Positions 35,240 to 47,340 of a DNA stretch of 64,000 nt are shown piece after piece. This DNA is from Adenophora triphylla var. japonica (Eukaryota > Streptophyta > Magnoliopsida > Asterales > Campanulaceae). Positions within the stretch are counted from its first letter, which is position 1, and each line of letters starts with the position of its first letter. Below the pieces are notes generated by a model. It ran no database searches and was not told where the DNA came from. It saw only the letters and a list, made by a program, of their open reading frames with translations. The stretch spans positions 1 to 64,000 of the forward strand of contig JAFEMH010007514.1 of the NCBI GenBank assembly GCA_022495995.1, in the 5' to 3' direction. Made by a program: the position numbers and the translations under genes.

Positions 35240-37050
35240 ACATCATACCAGATGTGAGGCTTGGGCTGAACTGGGATGGCTTCTCCGACCATTTGGTTAT
35301 TACCATTGTTGATTAACATGTTGGATATTTTGACACTGGAAAGCAGACAAAACTGAGGATTCTGGTGAACTGTCTGAGAATTCTGCGCTAACAAGTCGCT
35401 GACCCGGTGTTCTCACCCACTTCTTTCTCGCTGCGGGAAAGGGATAGGAAAGGTTTAGACTCGGGGTAGGTGTTTAGGCTGAAGGCTCAGGCAATATGCA
35501 AATTAGAATCTTCCAGCTTACTTAAAATGTTGTCTTTTATTAATATCTATTTGGTTGGAAAAGGGAATTTGCCCTTCTTTTTCGCAACTACTCTAGATCC
35601 TGGATCAGTGGGTTCCGTCACTACGTCTATAAGCCCCTCGTATTCCACCTGTATTTCGACCTCCCAGGGTGGACAACCCCGGGCGAGGGTCCTATAGGGC
35701 ACACGGATCCCACCGACCGAGAGAGAAGAACGCTCCTAACGGGTCTAGCGGGTCATAGGAACTTCTAACGCACGAGCGATGCGAATTATAGTCAAGGCAA
35801 TACCGGGAATGTCTCGTCTTTCAGCCTTGATAGAATTTCGGCAGAATTTCGCTTGCGCGATTTGACGTTTTGACTTTTCGGTAACGTCCGAGAAGATAAT
35901 AGGCATGGGTCGGGCGGTAAAAGCCGGATGACACAGTGTCACATTGAACTTCGTTGCATACGCCGTGAGTCAAAATCGAAGTCAATGCCGGGTCAAGATC
36001 TTGCCTATTTTTCCTTGTCGGAATTTTGGGAGAGCTTCGCTTGAGCGAAAGATCTTTGGACTTTTCTTGGCAAAGACTCGGTCTCGACTCTTACGCATTC
36101 CGTGCAGGTCAAGGTCAAAGTCAATGTCGGAGTCAAGATCCTACCAATTTTTCCTTGTCGGAATTTTGGCAGAGTTCCGCTTGAGCGAAAATCTTGGCTT
36201 CCGTTATGAACTAAGGCTTGACCTTTACAAGGGTATGCAACTGGGCTATATGACATGGACTAGACCAAAAACCAACCAAAAGTCACGGTTTTTTGAAACG
36301 TGTGACACCTGACCGTGCATTCGTCGACACCGGCCGCCATGGGGAGGTTGAAATGATTCCGTGCGCGCCCGGAGCATCGTAAGGTCAGTCCGTGATCGCA
36401 CTGAACCACCCCGGGTTTGAAGGACGTGCGTGCAAAGTGTACAGATATATCAGTGCGCGTAGTGTGCGGTCTCCTAAAAATGTTCCTTTTGAGTTAAAAC
36501 ATAGATTTTCATAAATGTGTTTTAAAGGAATGATTTTCGGGACGGGGAAAATGCAGCAGTTAAGCACGTAAATTTTCTCGGGAGCCCCACCGCCATGGAG
36601 CCGAGTAGCCCCAAGCCGCTAGGACTCGCGATTAACCTCAATTTTTCCCGGTGGAATTGCCACCGAGGCCGCCTGGTCGAACCCAAGGAGGATTGAGCCG
36701 TACGACTGCATGGATCAATTTTCCAGGTTCCACTCCTTTGCTATTTTTCGGGTTGTTTCCCGTTCAAAGTATGCACAGATTCCAAGATACAAATGATGCA
36801 ATGCAAGGTAAAGAAAGCAAGCACGATTAATGAAATCAGCGACGGGAGTCTAACCCGCTCAAAGGGAAAAGCTTTCTTTTATTTTTTCAAAATTTTTTCG
36901 AAAAGGGATACTGGTACGTGGGATTGTTAAACCACCGGTTATCCCAAGCCCCGGGTTAGGGAGCGATACAGGAAGGTTAAGTGGTTTCCACCTATATACC
37001 AAGTATCGATTTTTTTGTTTTGAAAATAAAGCTTTTATCCTTTGGGATAT
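35240..37050 (-). other. Element C 5' leader with repeated hairpins
   Basis: Long untranslated leader. A segment of about 120 bp with TTTTTCCTTGTCGGAATTTT is present at least twice (36010 and 36150), with a weaker copy near 35830. Each copy has an inverted repeat such as TTCGCTTGAGCGAA (about 36036) or TTCGCTTGCGCGA (about 35847). The block GTGTGCGGTCTC near 36459 is shared with the leader of element A. Confidence 0.55.
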
Positions 37051-37067
37051 CCCCAGCGGAGTCGCCA
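37051..37067 (-). other. Primer-binding site of element C
   Basis: Minus-strand TGGCGACTCCGCTGGGG begins three bases after the LTR. It resembles the tRNA-Arg site used by Ogre elements. The complement ends in CCA as expected of a tRNA 3' end. Confidence 0.7.
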
Positions 37068-37070
37068 AAC

Positions 37071-38786
37071 TGTGAATGTGTGCCCCAAATTTTGTGTATT
37101 GAAAATTCACGCGTGTTTGAAGACATCCGGTTTAATTTGAAAAATGGAGTCGCCACGCCATTTTGATTACCTCAAAACTTTGAAAAAAAGGTTTTATGGG
37201 TTCGGAGGTTAAGTTACCCCTTGAGAAGAACGGATCGTCGTTTACCCAAGGTGCCTTGCCGGAGCAAGTCTCCCAAGATTTCATTAATCGTGCTTGCTTG
37301 CGTGCTTTCTTGTGTGCATGTGTTTGAAAATAAGGGGGGGAATGTCCCAAGTTGTCTTCCGGACGTACAAACCATTTATTGGTTGTCGCTCGGGATTCCT
37401 TGGATTTTATGTATTCGGGATTATGATCCCGTCCTCATCTTGGACTTGTGATCATTGCATTTTTAACCTCGGGATTGTGCATGATCGAGAGAATTACTCC
37501 CTTTTATAGTCACAAAATGAGGTTCTTTAGGAAGGAATGTCCTTAGCCCATCAATCCTACACTTTAAGACGGTTGAGCTCATATAGATGCTTCATACTCA
37601 TCTTAAGTGATAATCGGAGATATAGGGTTCAAGGTTGTCCCTTTCTAAAGAGATTATGAAACCTTTTATGGAAGAAACGATGTAAAGATAGGATCTTTTA
37701 CACCGGTCCGTTCCAAGGTTGCTAATGGGGACATGGGGGAATGCATGTAAAAATGACATTTTTAGTGAAAAGATGACATTTTTGGGTTGCAAAGGATGCA
37801 TTTGATTTAAAGAAGTGATCTTTATTTGCAAAGACATGATTTTTATGCAAAGGATGCATTTTTATGAAGAAATTGAGATTCAAATATGCAAGGGATGTAT
37901 GAAGATTGCATTTTTAAGAAACAAGGGATGCTAATTTAGGATAAAGATATGATCTTTAATGCAAAGGATGCTTGAAAAAGGATTTCATGTGCAAATGATG
38001 CATTTTTATCATAAAGATTGGATTTTTATATGCAAAGGATGCATGAAGGTGGCATTTTTATGTAAAAATAGGGTTTTTAGGTGCAAAGGATGCACCTTTG
38101 ATTCAAAAGATTACATCTTTAATGGCAAGGGATGCCTAATGCATGCAAAAGGGGGAAAGGGGGTATAAAGATATAATCTTTAACTATGAATGCCAAGTTC
38201 CAAGCAAAGATAATAACAATATATGAAATGCAATGAGCAATTAAATCATATAGAGCAACTAGGATGCAAGGTTAGGGCGTGAGAGGTTACCAATGGTGGC
38301 CTCTTCTTCTTTGGGTGGAGCTAGGTGGAAGGACCAACTTCTAGATCTTCAAGGAGGAGGGAGGAGGCTTCTTGACACCCTTTTGGCTTCTTAACTTCGC
38401 AGCATTTGCTTGAGTATAGTGTATTGTGTAATGGTTGATGCTATTGTGTATTTAAAATGGGTAGAGGAGGGCTCTATTTATAGGCGTTCTGAAAATAGCT
38501 AATGAGGCCGTGCGGCTAGAGGTCCTTGGCTAATGCAGCCGTGCGGCATTATCCCTTGTGACTCAGCATGTTTCTTGAATCATGCAAGGTGGCAAATTCT
38601 AGAACATTTCCTAATTAAGAAAAACGTGTTTCTTAATTAGGAAGCTTCCCCTTCAGCCCTTAATTGTTTTGGAACAGTTCCGAAATATTTCCGGAACACT
38701 AGGAAGGTTCGGGGAATTATCGGGAAACTTACCGAAATTGTCGGGAAATTTAACCGGAAGGCATGAGCCAGATTTGGGTACTTACA
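37071..38786 (-). repeat. 5' LTR of element C
   Basis: Begins TGTGAATG and ends TTACA on the plus strand. It is a near-identical partner of 22315-24018. It carries the TATA box near 38467-38476 and two CCGTGCGG motifs. GTAAC follows at 38787-38791. Confidence 0.93.
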
Positions 38787-38791
38787 GTAAC
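38787..38791. other. Target-site duplication of element C, right
   Basis: GTAAC, identical to 22310-22314. Confidence 0.9.
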
Positions 38792-40546
38792 ACAGAGGGA
38801 CTAGACAGGTTTTTTGAAACAACATGACATTTATTTTTAAAATGTCCAGAAGTGTGACAATTTTAACACACTTTTCCTTTGTCACATGGTTCTTCTGGAA
38901 GAGAATTTTTGTCAACAAAACGTTCCTTAACAAAACAATTCTCATTATCATTCCTAGCCAAAGTAGAAATAATACTATTTAAAAATTCTTGGAAGCCAAT
39001 ACATGCATTGAGAGGTGTACTCAAGTTCAAGATCTCATCCAATTTGGAGGATCCGGTGTTGAGTTTCTTCAAGGTGGTTTCGGCTAGAGTCAACTTGCCC
39101 TTGACTCTTTCAAGCTCGACATCTCTCTTGGTTGCTTGAATCTCCATGTGAGTCAAATAGGCCTTGAGTTCATCATTCTTCTTGGTTAAATATTTAATCA
39201 AATTGTTCTCTTTCTTCCATTCAACGAGCAACACCTCATAAAGGTCCTTTAACCTTGAAATGAGGTCATCTTTGCTCTGCTCATCCTCTTGTGTACTTCA
39301 TGTATCAAGGTTAGAAGAACCAACAAAATAAACAGCATTAGTATCACATAATTCATTAGGCATGTCAGGTGTGATCACAGATGTTATCCTTGGATAATAC
39401 CTTGGCTAACACTGTCACTGTCCGTGTCACTTATTATGACAAACATCGTTGTTTGATTAGATTCTTCCTCTTGAACTGGTCCTTCATCCTCATCATCACT
39501 GAGAGAAACTCATAAGTTCTTTCCTTTCTTCCTTAGTGTATTTGCACACTCATTGAAATAGTGACCCCAACCCGAATATGCATAACATTGAATGGATTCA
39601 ATAAACTTCGGATCAGACCTTAATTGATCTGAAGATGCTCTCCTAATTGGGTTAGACTTTGGGGTAGATGGGAAAGACCTCTTTGGCATCGAATCATACA
39701 CTTTGGTTTGCTTCTCCTTTGCTTTCACCTGCATTTTTTCATTGTTATACTTTCTAACCATAGAATTGTATTTTCTAGCAAGTAAAGCAACACTAGCATT
39801 CTCATCTAATTCTTCAAAAACCTCATCTTCATTTTCTTTCAAAGAATTCGAGGTTTGAGTTTTCAAAACAACATTTTTCCCCTTAGAAGCTTCACTTTGA
39901 TCAAGGAGATTTAACTCAAAGTTTTTCAAAATACTTATTAAAGAATTGATATCCATAGTTGAAAGATTGTGAGCCTCTTCAATAGATGAAACTTTCATAT
40001 TAAAACGCTCAGGAAGGGTTCTAATCGCTTTTGAGACAAGTTGTTTGTTGGTAAAAGGTTCACCAAAAACTTGACACTCATTTGCAATATCAAAAAAAAA
40101 TTCAAAAGAAGAAGGAATAGTTTCATTTTCACCCATCCTCAATCTCTCAAACCTGCTAGTGAGACCCCTAAGCTTAGTTTCACGCACACTACTATCACCT
40201 TCACAAAAACGTTGTAAAGTGTCCCATGCATCCTTTGCAGTGAAACTATTTTGAATAAGTTTAAAAATATGCATATCAACCCACTCAAAATGGCATTAAG
40301 TCTCTTTTCATTGAAATTAGCTTGGTTGATCTCTTCATTGTTTTATTGTGATTCTGGTTTGACTTGCACGTCACCATCTTCATCAGGAGGTAAAAATGGA
40401 AGAGAGTAACTATTTGTTATAGATCGCCATGCTCAAAGATCAATTGATTTGATGTGTGAGGGTAGGTGGATCTTCCAATAACAATAATTCGAGCCATCTA
40501 ACAGAGGAAGACACTTATGATTAGGATTAGCTAGATCATAAGCCAT
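38792..40546 (-). pseudogene. Element B gag (Copia type)
   Basis: It starts at ATG 40546 with LLDGSNYCYWKIHL, typical of the Copia gag N-terminus. After a stop and a frame change near 40285, a 254-codon frame (40274-39510) carries the UBN2-type gag: NSFTAKDAWDTLQRFCEG, TKLRGLTSRFERLRMGENET, RTLPERFNMKVSSIEEAH, then a degenerate knuckle (CYAYSGWGHYFNEC). A coiled-coil-like segment follows (39234-38900), then a second CCHC knuckle CHTSGHFKNKC near 38825-38870 with a stop between its first two cysteines. Element C was inserted just after it. Confidence 0.85.
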
Positions 40547-40579
40547 GACACCTAGACCAAGCACTTAGTATCGTCAAGT

Positions 40580-40596
40580 GACCTTCTCAGATACCA
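40580..40596 (-). other. Primer-binding site of element B
   Basis: Minus-strand TGGTATCTGAGAAGGTC lies two bases after the LTR. TGGTATC agrees with the initiator-Met tRNA site of Copia elements; the rest diverges. Confidence 0.55.
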
Positions 40597-40598
40597 AT

Positions 40599-41543
40599 TG
40601 AAATTGTCAAGGCTTAGCTGAAAAGAGATGTTACCGTAGGTGTTACTCAACACCTTTGATAACACACTGACGGACTACACGCAGACCACAAAACTAAATA
40701 GTTTGTAAAAGATTTGTGCAGCGGAAATAAATAACACAAGAGTTAATTTTTCTCAAGTTATATAAATATATAACTTGAGTGTGCCTAAATAGCGAAGACA
40801 TTATAAAATATAGAAAGAATTACAAAGCCGAAAGTTCCCTATTGCTATAACAATGATAATGCTCTATGAAACTAATGAGACAAAGTATTGAATCCTATCC
40901 TTAGCCAACACTCTCTTAAACACACAGTGTTTAAGTTAGAATTACAAGGGAGGAAGGATTATTCGAGCCAAAGATACTTTATCTCTCTTGTGCTAAGGTG
41001 TGTGTGTTATGTTTGACATATCTTCAAGTGTTCACACCTTGCCTATTTATAGCCTTCAAATGTCTTGGAGGCTACTCAAAGATAACAGTCTTGGAGTCTT
41101 GATCGTGTGAGGGAGAGTGGAGAATTTCGTGTGCTTGCTCCTCACTTCATGGGTTGTTTGCACCAACTTTTCCATTTGTAGCAACCGACTTCTTGGAGCC
41201 CAAGTCCATGCATTCCCCTCTTGTACTCCCTTGCTTTCTCGACCTTGTACTCTTTAATAAACATCAACAACTTCCTTGACTTGGTCTTCCCACGTTTTGG
41301 TTCATCAACAATGAATATGAGACCAAGTAAAAGTTATACGTAAATTCCTATTTACGTGTAACTTCTTCAACAACTTCATTCCATGATTTTAGAAATTAAT
41401 TCAACCTTAATATAACCTGAAATATGGACTAACACATATATCTTGCAAATAATATTAGACATTAGAATATAAAATAATATGAAAAAAATTATACAATTAT
41501 AAATCATTTCAGTTCGAGTAACACATAACTGTCAGTGACAACA
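40599..41543 (-). repeat. 5' LTR of element B (outer boundary tentative)
   Basis: Starts TGAAATTGTC next to the primer site. A minus-strand TATA box (CTATAAATAG) lies at about 41044-41053. The outer end is set at CAACA before 41544 so that the LTR reads TGTTGTCACTG on the minus strand. The other LTR is outside the window, so this cannot be confirmed. Confidence 0.5.
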
Positions 41544-42518
41544 CCTGTATTATGATTGAGTTGTACGTTATATACATTTAAGAGGGGTGTATTATGCGCT
41601 CTCTGTTACGACAAATAACTGCCTCAACGACCTACTTTTACTTTATACAAGTTGTATCCTCTAGCTTTATATTATCTCCACATAAGTCCCTCAAGTTTGT
41701 ACCTCCCACATTCGTACTTACTCTAATACGCTTTCTTTATTATATCTCACTTTTTATACTAACAACACCTATTTAACAACACCTATTGCACGAATATTTT
41801 TTCTTAATTCTTATAGAATACTAATTTTATACCTTTACGAATGATAAGGCGAGAGTATTATACAATGAACATAATATTTATTTTCACTTTGAGAGACGCT
41901 TAATAAAGTTGGTTCCAAAATTTTTAGATTGAGACCGTAAAAACACCCTTATTAATTTCATCATATTATGACATTATAATTTTATTAACTATGAATTAAA
42001 ACATGATGTTTGATGGAAATGGTAAAGTGGACATTGATGAATTTAAATATTTAACTAAAAATAATGTAAGTGAAAGTGAACCAAGCTTAAAATTCCCATT
42101 TGATATACCTGATTCTCTTTTGAAGATTAATTGGGGAAATTATTCTCATTTCTAAGAACCTTCTCTTTTAGTTATCAAGAAAATTAGTCACAATGGATTT
42201 TCTCATATCATGAGTCAGTAATGAGTCATGAGTCAGTAATGAGTCATGAGTCAAGATACGTGGTCCCCGGAAAGATATCCAAATTACTCCTTGTCCTTCC
42301 GTCTAACTATCTATAGTATAAATAGTATAAATGAGGGAAGAGCCATGAACAGTTGAATGAATAGTTTCAATAGCCAAAATTTTCATTTTGTCCTTAAATT
42401 TTTTATTTTTTTTAAAAAAAATTAAATTTTGCCCTTAAAAAAATTATTTTTTTTAAATTAAAAAAAAAAGAAAAACGTGTCCTCGGACACGGGCTTATTC
42501 TAGTATCTTATCGTTTTA
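41544..42518. other. AT-rich spacer without gene
   Basis: No coding feature seen. At 42207-42253 the sequence CATGAGTCAGTAATGAGT is repeated in tandem, giving five TGAGTCA sites. Confidence 0.5.
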
Positions 42519-42966
42519 CTCCCTCCGTTTCAATTTATTATTTTTCTTTTTATTCTTTATCAATTAAGGTTGTTATTTGTTTTACTCCCTCCTCCCAATA
42601 TGTTTATCCTATTTGACTTTTTTGTTGATTTTTGATCACAAATTTATGATAGATTAATCATATTAATGAAATTTTAAAAGTTGTTGTTGATAATATTATT
42701 AATGGTGAATCAATAGGAATTTTTAGAATTTCATGAACATAATTAAATTGTCATATATTTGTGGTCAAAGTTCAACTAAAAAGTCATAAAATGGACAAAT
42801 AGATCCACTTGTGATTATCACAATAAAATTCTCTATCCACTTTCTCTCTTCTATTTTAATTTTTATATTCACCATATTTACTTTTTATTTTTTCTACACA
42901 CAATATTTATTTTTTATTAATACTCGTGTGAAGTCAAATTAATAATATAAATCGAAATGGAGGGAG
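42519..42966. mobile_element. Stowaway-like MITE with a second MITE nested inside
   Basis: Left end CTCCCTCCGTTTCAATTTAT and right end (reverse) CTCCCTCCATTTCGATTTAT form inverted repeats flanked by TA. Inside, from 42585 to about 42810, a second pair of arms with ATGTTTATCCTATTTGAC and its partner ATTTGTCCATTTTATGAC suggests a nested Mariner-type MITE. Confidence 0.65.
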
Positions 42967-43016
42967 TACTTCTTTTTTTCTTCCGGCATATGCCTTGTCA
43001 ATGTTTAAAAAAAAAA

Positions 43017-43021
43017 GAGCT
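43017..43021. other. Target-site duplication of element D, left
   Basis: GAGCT before the LTR start TGAACG. The same five bases are at 55647-55651. Confidence 0.9.
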
Positions 43022-43770
43022 TGAACGATATAAACCGAGCTACGAACATGGGCTTGCCCGAACCTGGGCCCGACTATATTGGGCCATGGATATTATATAT
43101 TCATCAAGTATTAGGGCCGAGCATTATCTTCCTCGTATGACGAGGAGCATTTACCTTGTATTTATGTCGCCATTCTTGGGCCGGCCTGTCTCAATTACCG
43201 AGGAGAGAAAAGTCCTTTGCTCGGCATGTCACCAATTACCGAGGAAACAAAAGTATTCTCCCTAAGATATTTTCATGTTGGTCATTCATCAAGTGACGAG
43301 GAAGCGGGATCATTCTCCTCGGCCTATTTGCCAAAGGCCGAGGAAAACATTTGCCTTCCTGCGTTCCGCTAGCGCTACAATCCTTATTCAACAAGGATTA
43401 TGCAGTTGTAACCCAATCAGGATTACACTTATCAACATCAATTCAAGTCAAACAATGACTCCTTAACAGATATAATTCTCTTAAGATTATATCTTATCTA
43501 TTTACAAGTTCATTCCAACATGGATTCTACCTATCCATTCTTATAAATACAAGCCCCACGGCTCATTATTCTAAAAGATGTTACTTTTTACATTGGAGAA
43601 ACTCGTCAATTTGATTTCTCTAATATCAACCGTGAACTTACTCTCACGCCGGAGGGCCTTTAGCCGGATCCGCCCGGCTTAGTTTACGTGTTTTCTCTTA
43701 TTTTCGTGCCTTGCAATCGCCGAGCATTCGACGCTTGGATTTGGGTCGCTTGACGATTTTGGCATCATCA
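43022..43770 (+). repeat. 5' LTR of element D
   Basis: TGAACG to ATCATCA. TATA box TTATAAATAC at 43541-43550. A strong inverted repeat CCTCGGCCT / AGGCCGAGG surrounds about 43312-43342. It differs from the 3' LTR mostly at short CTG/CAG/GG sites. Confidence 0.93.
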
Positions 43771-43772
43771 AT

Positions 43773-43790
43773 TGGTTCCATTGCCGGGAA
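43773..43790 (+). other. Primer-binding site of element D
   Basis: TGGTTCCATTGCCGGGAA, two bases after the LTR. The tRNA was not identified. Confidence 0.6.
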
Positions 43791-44127
43791 ATCGATTCAA
43801 ACACCCATTGTTTGGCCCGGAAGACGCTCGCCTTAAGCCAATTTTCGTGCCTAATTGTTCTTTCTTGGAACGGAATTTCGGATCGCCGGATTTGTTCTTG
43901 AAAACCGCCTCGAACCCGCATATTTTGACCTAAAATACCTGATTCCGTTGAAGGCATTTTTGGCGTTAAAAGTCCGCCCGCTTTGGCTTGAATTCATTTT
44001 GTTTCAAAAGAATTACAATCGGCGCTTGTTTGTGGTCAAAATTTGCCCTAATTTTGACCTCAAAATCGGGTTCTATTGAAATTGTGATTTTTGAGATATT
44101 TCACGTTAATAATCTGTTGATTCATAA

Positions 44128-46160
44128 TGGACGGACAATTCACAAGTGTTACAGTGAGGATCCCACCCAAGTGAATGGGGAAACACCTGAGCCGAGGAGC
44201 CACCGCTCCTCCTCCTCCTCTACCTCAAGCCGATGCCATTCCTCCCCTCGCTACGACTCTTCGTTCCTGTGGGTCGTGCAAATGCCGAGGGAGAGGGCAA
44301 TGACCTTCCTCGTCCTACTCGTACTCGTGGGAAGCAAGCAGAAGGAAGAAAACAAAGAATGCCGACGCCTGGCCAAGCAGAGGATCTCAACCCGTTGACC
44401 GACGCTCTTTGTTACACAAACAAATGGAGACTTTCGCAAAGGATGTATGAGACACAAGTTGCTCTGTTGCAAATGGACCCGCACCATTCCATGGCTCCTT
44501 TCATTGTACCATCAATGGGCCCACCTTTGAGAAAGGAACAGGAGAGCATCGTGCTCCTCCCCGAAGACCGCCGAGTTACCACCGCCAACTCCCAGGGATT
44601 CTCCTCATCCTCGGCATAACAAGAAGCATAAGGAGCCCGTGGTCGACCCGAGAAGCCAAATAACTCCTAGGGAAGAGGAAGTGAACTCCAAGGACCTAAG
44701 AACAAGACTCGCCTTGAATAGGCGCCTATCCCCCTCGCCGCCTCATCACGACACCTAGGCGTCCCGCGCCTCCTCGAGCTCGTCGGCCGATTCTCCTCGT
44801 CCTCATCATTCGATTCTCGTCGTCCTCGTCGACCGGACTCTCCTCGTCCTCGGCATCGAGAATTTGCTAGGCCAAGGACCCCAGAGCCCTACAGATGATA
44901 CTTGGCGCCCAAGACCCGGGAACCAAGACGTGATAGGGCCCCCTCCAGACGTGATGGCCACCGACATGAAGCGGAGCACGTAGGGCAAATGATCGCCCTA
45001 AAGACAAGTCGCCGAAGTTCCCAACGAAGCACTCGCTCAAGCAAGCCGAGAAGGAAATAGAAACAAAGCAATGGGAGCCGTTGAAACAAAGGCCGGATGA
45101 TATGGAGAGGGGAAAGAAATATAATGATGACGATTATGATTGGGCCACCCGTCCGTTTTCCTTGAGGATAACTGCTGCACCTCCCCATCCTAACCTCAAG
45201 CTCCCAAATTTCGAGAAATATAACTAACCACCGACGCCAAGGACCATGTGCAAAGTTTTGAACAAACCATGAATCTCCTCACCACCGCCGATGACTTGCT
45301 CGCAAAGCTTTCGCGAGCACCTTTTCCTAACAGCCTTTGACCTGGTTCCGTGAGCTTAAGAAAGGTTGCATCGATTGCCGGAGGGGCATGAGGAGAATGT
45401 TCTTAGATCACTTTGCCACTACTGGGAAGAGGAAGATGAGATTAACCGACTTGGCCAACATTGAGCAAGCTAAGGAGAGACCACCCTTAGCTACTACAAT
45501 AGGTTCCGAAAGATGGCAACTAAGTCGAAGAAAGCCTTACCGGATAGGGAGGTCATAGTTTGCTTCAACTCGGGTTAAAGTCCGGCCCTCATTTATGAAC
45601 TCTCGCCCAGGGAACCTGGGCCCTCCAAGGCCGAATTGTACAAAGTGGCTTATGCCATTTCCATGGCCGAAGATAAGACAAAGAAAAGCGGGAGCCGACA
45701 AGACGGAACCCGAAGCAACTAACTCCCGACGTAATGACAATGGGAACGGCAAGAAAGGAAAGAATAAAACCGTAAGCACCGAGAAGCCGGAGTTCACCCT
45801 CTTACAAAGCCCATCTCCGAAATCATGCAGATGGTGAACCTTCCTCCACCTCGTCCGCCGACCGATAACCCAAAGTATCCCCGCAACAAGAACAAATACC
45901 GTGATTTTCACAAGGACAACGGGCACACCACCGATGGTTGCCGGGCCCTTAAGAAGATAATCCAACAATGGGTTGACGAGGGAAAGTTAGACCGTTATGT
46001 CATGAAGAAAGATGGCAAGCGAAAGCGGAAGCAAGAGGAGAGTGAAGATGACTCCAAGAGTGAGGATGAAGATAGAAGGCCTCCTAGGGCTAAACTACAT
46101 GTGATCCGTGAAGAGGTGACCTCCACCGTAAAACTAAGGGATCGATCCACGAGCTAAGCA
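44128..46160 (+). pseudogene. Element D gag (broken)
   Basis: It starts with MDGQFTSVTV near 44128. A Gypsy gag region with SLRITAAPPHPNLKLPNFEK near 45160-45220 is followed by degenerate gag core fragments. The C-terminal part, open from 45825 to 46157, contains KYRDFHKDNGHTTDGCRALK, a zinc-knuckle-like motif of plant Gypsy gag, followed by a basic and acidic tail. Several frame changes separate the blocks. Confidence 0.75.
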
Positions 46161-47340
46161 AAGTATACCATGTCCCTCGCTTGATCCATAAAGCGTAAGA
46201 AATCATTAGTTTTTCTCCGAATGAAGTCAAGGGAAGTCGAGCAAACTCGTGAGCGCCATTGGTCATCAAGGGCCGAATTGACAATGTTGAATCTCGAAAG
46301 ACTTCTTGTTGATACGGGGCCTCCCGTGACATCCTATACTATTCAAATTCCTTCCAACAAATGGGGTTGAAAGACACAGCCGCTAGAACCATATCATGGA
46401 AGGCTTGAAGGATTCACCAACCATAAGGTTCGGAGCAAAGTGGAACCATAGAACTAGAACTCGAAGTCGGCGATCATCCCTTCCGAGCCACGGCCACCGT
46501 CACTTTCATAGTCATGGATTTGACTAGTGACTATCATGCGATTATTGGCATTCCAAGTCAAGCCAAACTCTGGGATGGTAGCCTCCCTTCCTCACCAACG
46601 AGTTAAATTTCCCACTCGTGCTGGCATTGGATGCGTGAGGGCAACCCCCAAAGATTTCTTGGAACATGTTGTCAAGAGCCGGAAAAAGTCAAAAAGCGTG
46701 GAGATAGATACGCCCGAGGAGAACATCAAGATCACCAAATCACAGAAGACCACGGAAACTAGCTCTAGAATGAACTATATCCGTGAAGTATGGGAAAGTG
46801 AGGAAGAGGAACCTATGGTCCTAGAAATTGTGGATGACCAAGGCGTAACTCTACCCACACGGGAAGAAGAGCCTATGGTCCTAGAAACCGCGGATGACCA
46901 AGGCATAGTTCTACCCATCTCCGAGGAAGACCCCATTCTCGTCAATGACCGTAACCTGGGGCCAACCATGACTCGGAAGAACGATCTTCCGTACATCGAT
47001 AAACTTATGCAGAAGAAGGCCTCAATGTAAACGACAATGAAGGAGGAGAATCAGCAGAGATCATCATCGAATCCCTGGAATTTCGAGACGGACCAGAAAT
47101 GAAGCCTCGTAGATGAGCTAGAAGAGGTAGTCATTAATCCCGACTATCCCGAACAAAAATCAAGCTAGGAGGCCACTATCACAGAAGAGAAAGAAAGAAT
47201 CATATCCCTATTGAAAAACAATCTCGACGTCTTTGCTTGGAGAGTCGAAGACATGAGGGGATCAATGAAGAAGTAGCCCTCCACCGCTAGAAGTTGATCC
47301 TTTAGCGAAGACCATCTCCTGCAGACGAGGAGAAATTTTG
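46161..47340 (+). pseudogene. Element D protease region
   Basis: LERLLVDTGPPVTSYTI near 46290-46345 is the protease active-site block (DTG). A 167-codon frame 46527-47030 follows, with GMVASLPHQRVKFPT and an acidic part in which EEEPMVLE and DDQG(V/I) are repeated twice. The repeated acidic segment looks like a recent internal duplication. Confidence 0.65.

Larger units (their letters stand above)
22315..38786 (-). mobile_element. Element C: Ty3/Gypsy (Tat/Ogre-like) with two antisense genes
   Basis: 16.5-kb element with two LTRs (1704 and 1716 bp), a perfect 5-bp duplication, a tRNA-Arg-type primer site, RT, two RNase H domains and integrase on the minus strand. Tandem repeats lie next to the 3' LTR, and two plus-strand plant-mobile-domain-like genes lie between integrase and those repeats. 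The two RNase H domains and the antisense genes fit the Tat lineage. Most of gag and protease are missing, and pol has frameshifts. The LTRs are very similar, so the insertion is fairly recent and later than element B. Confidence 0.92.

Noticed and set aside
37051..37067. Part of a tRNA gene
   Set aside because: Only the 3' tRNA complement is present next to an LTR, as expected of a primer-binding site. No cloverleaf.
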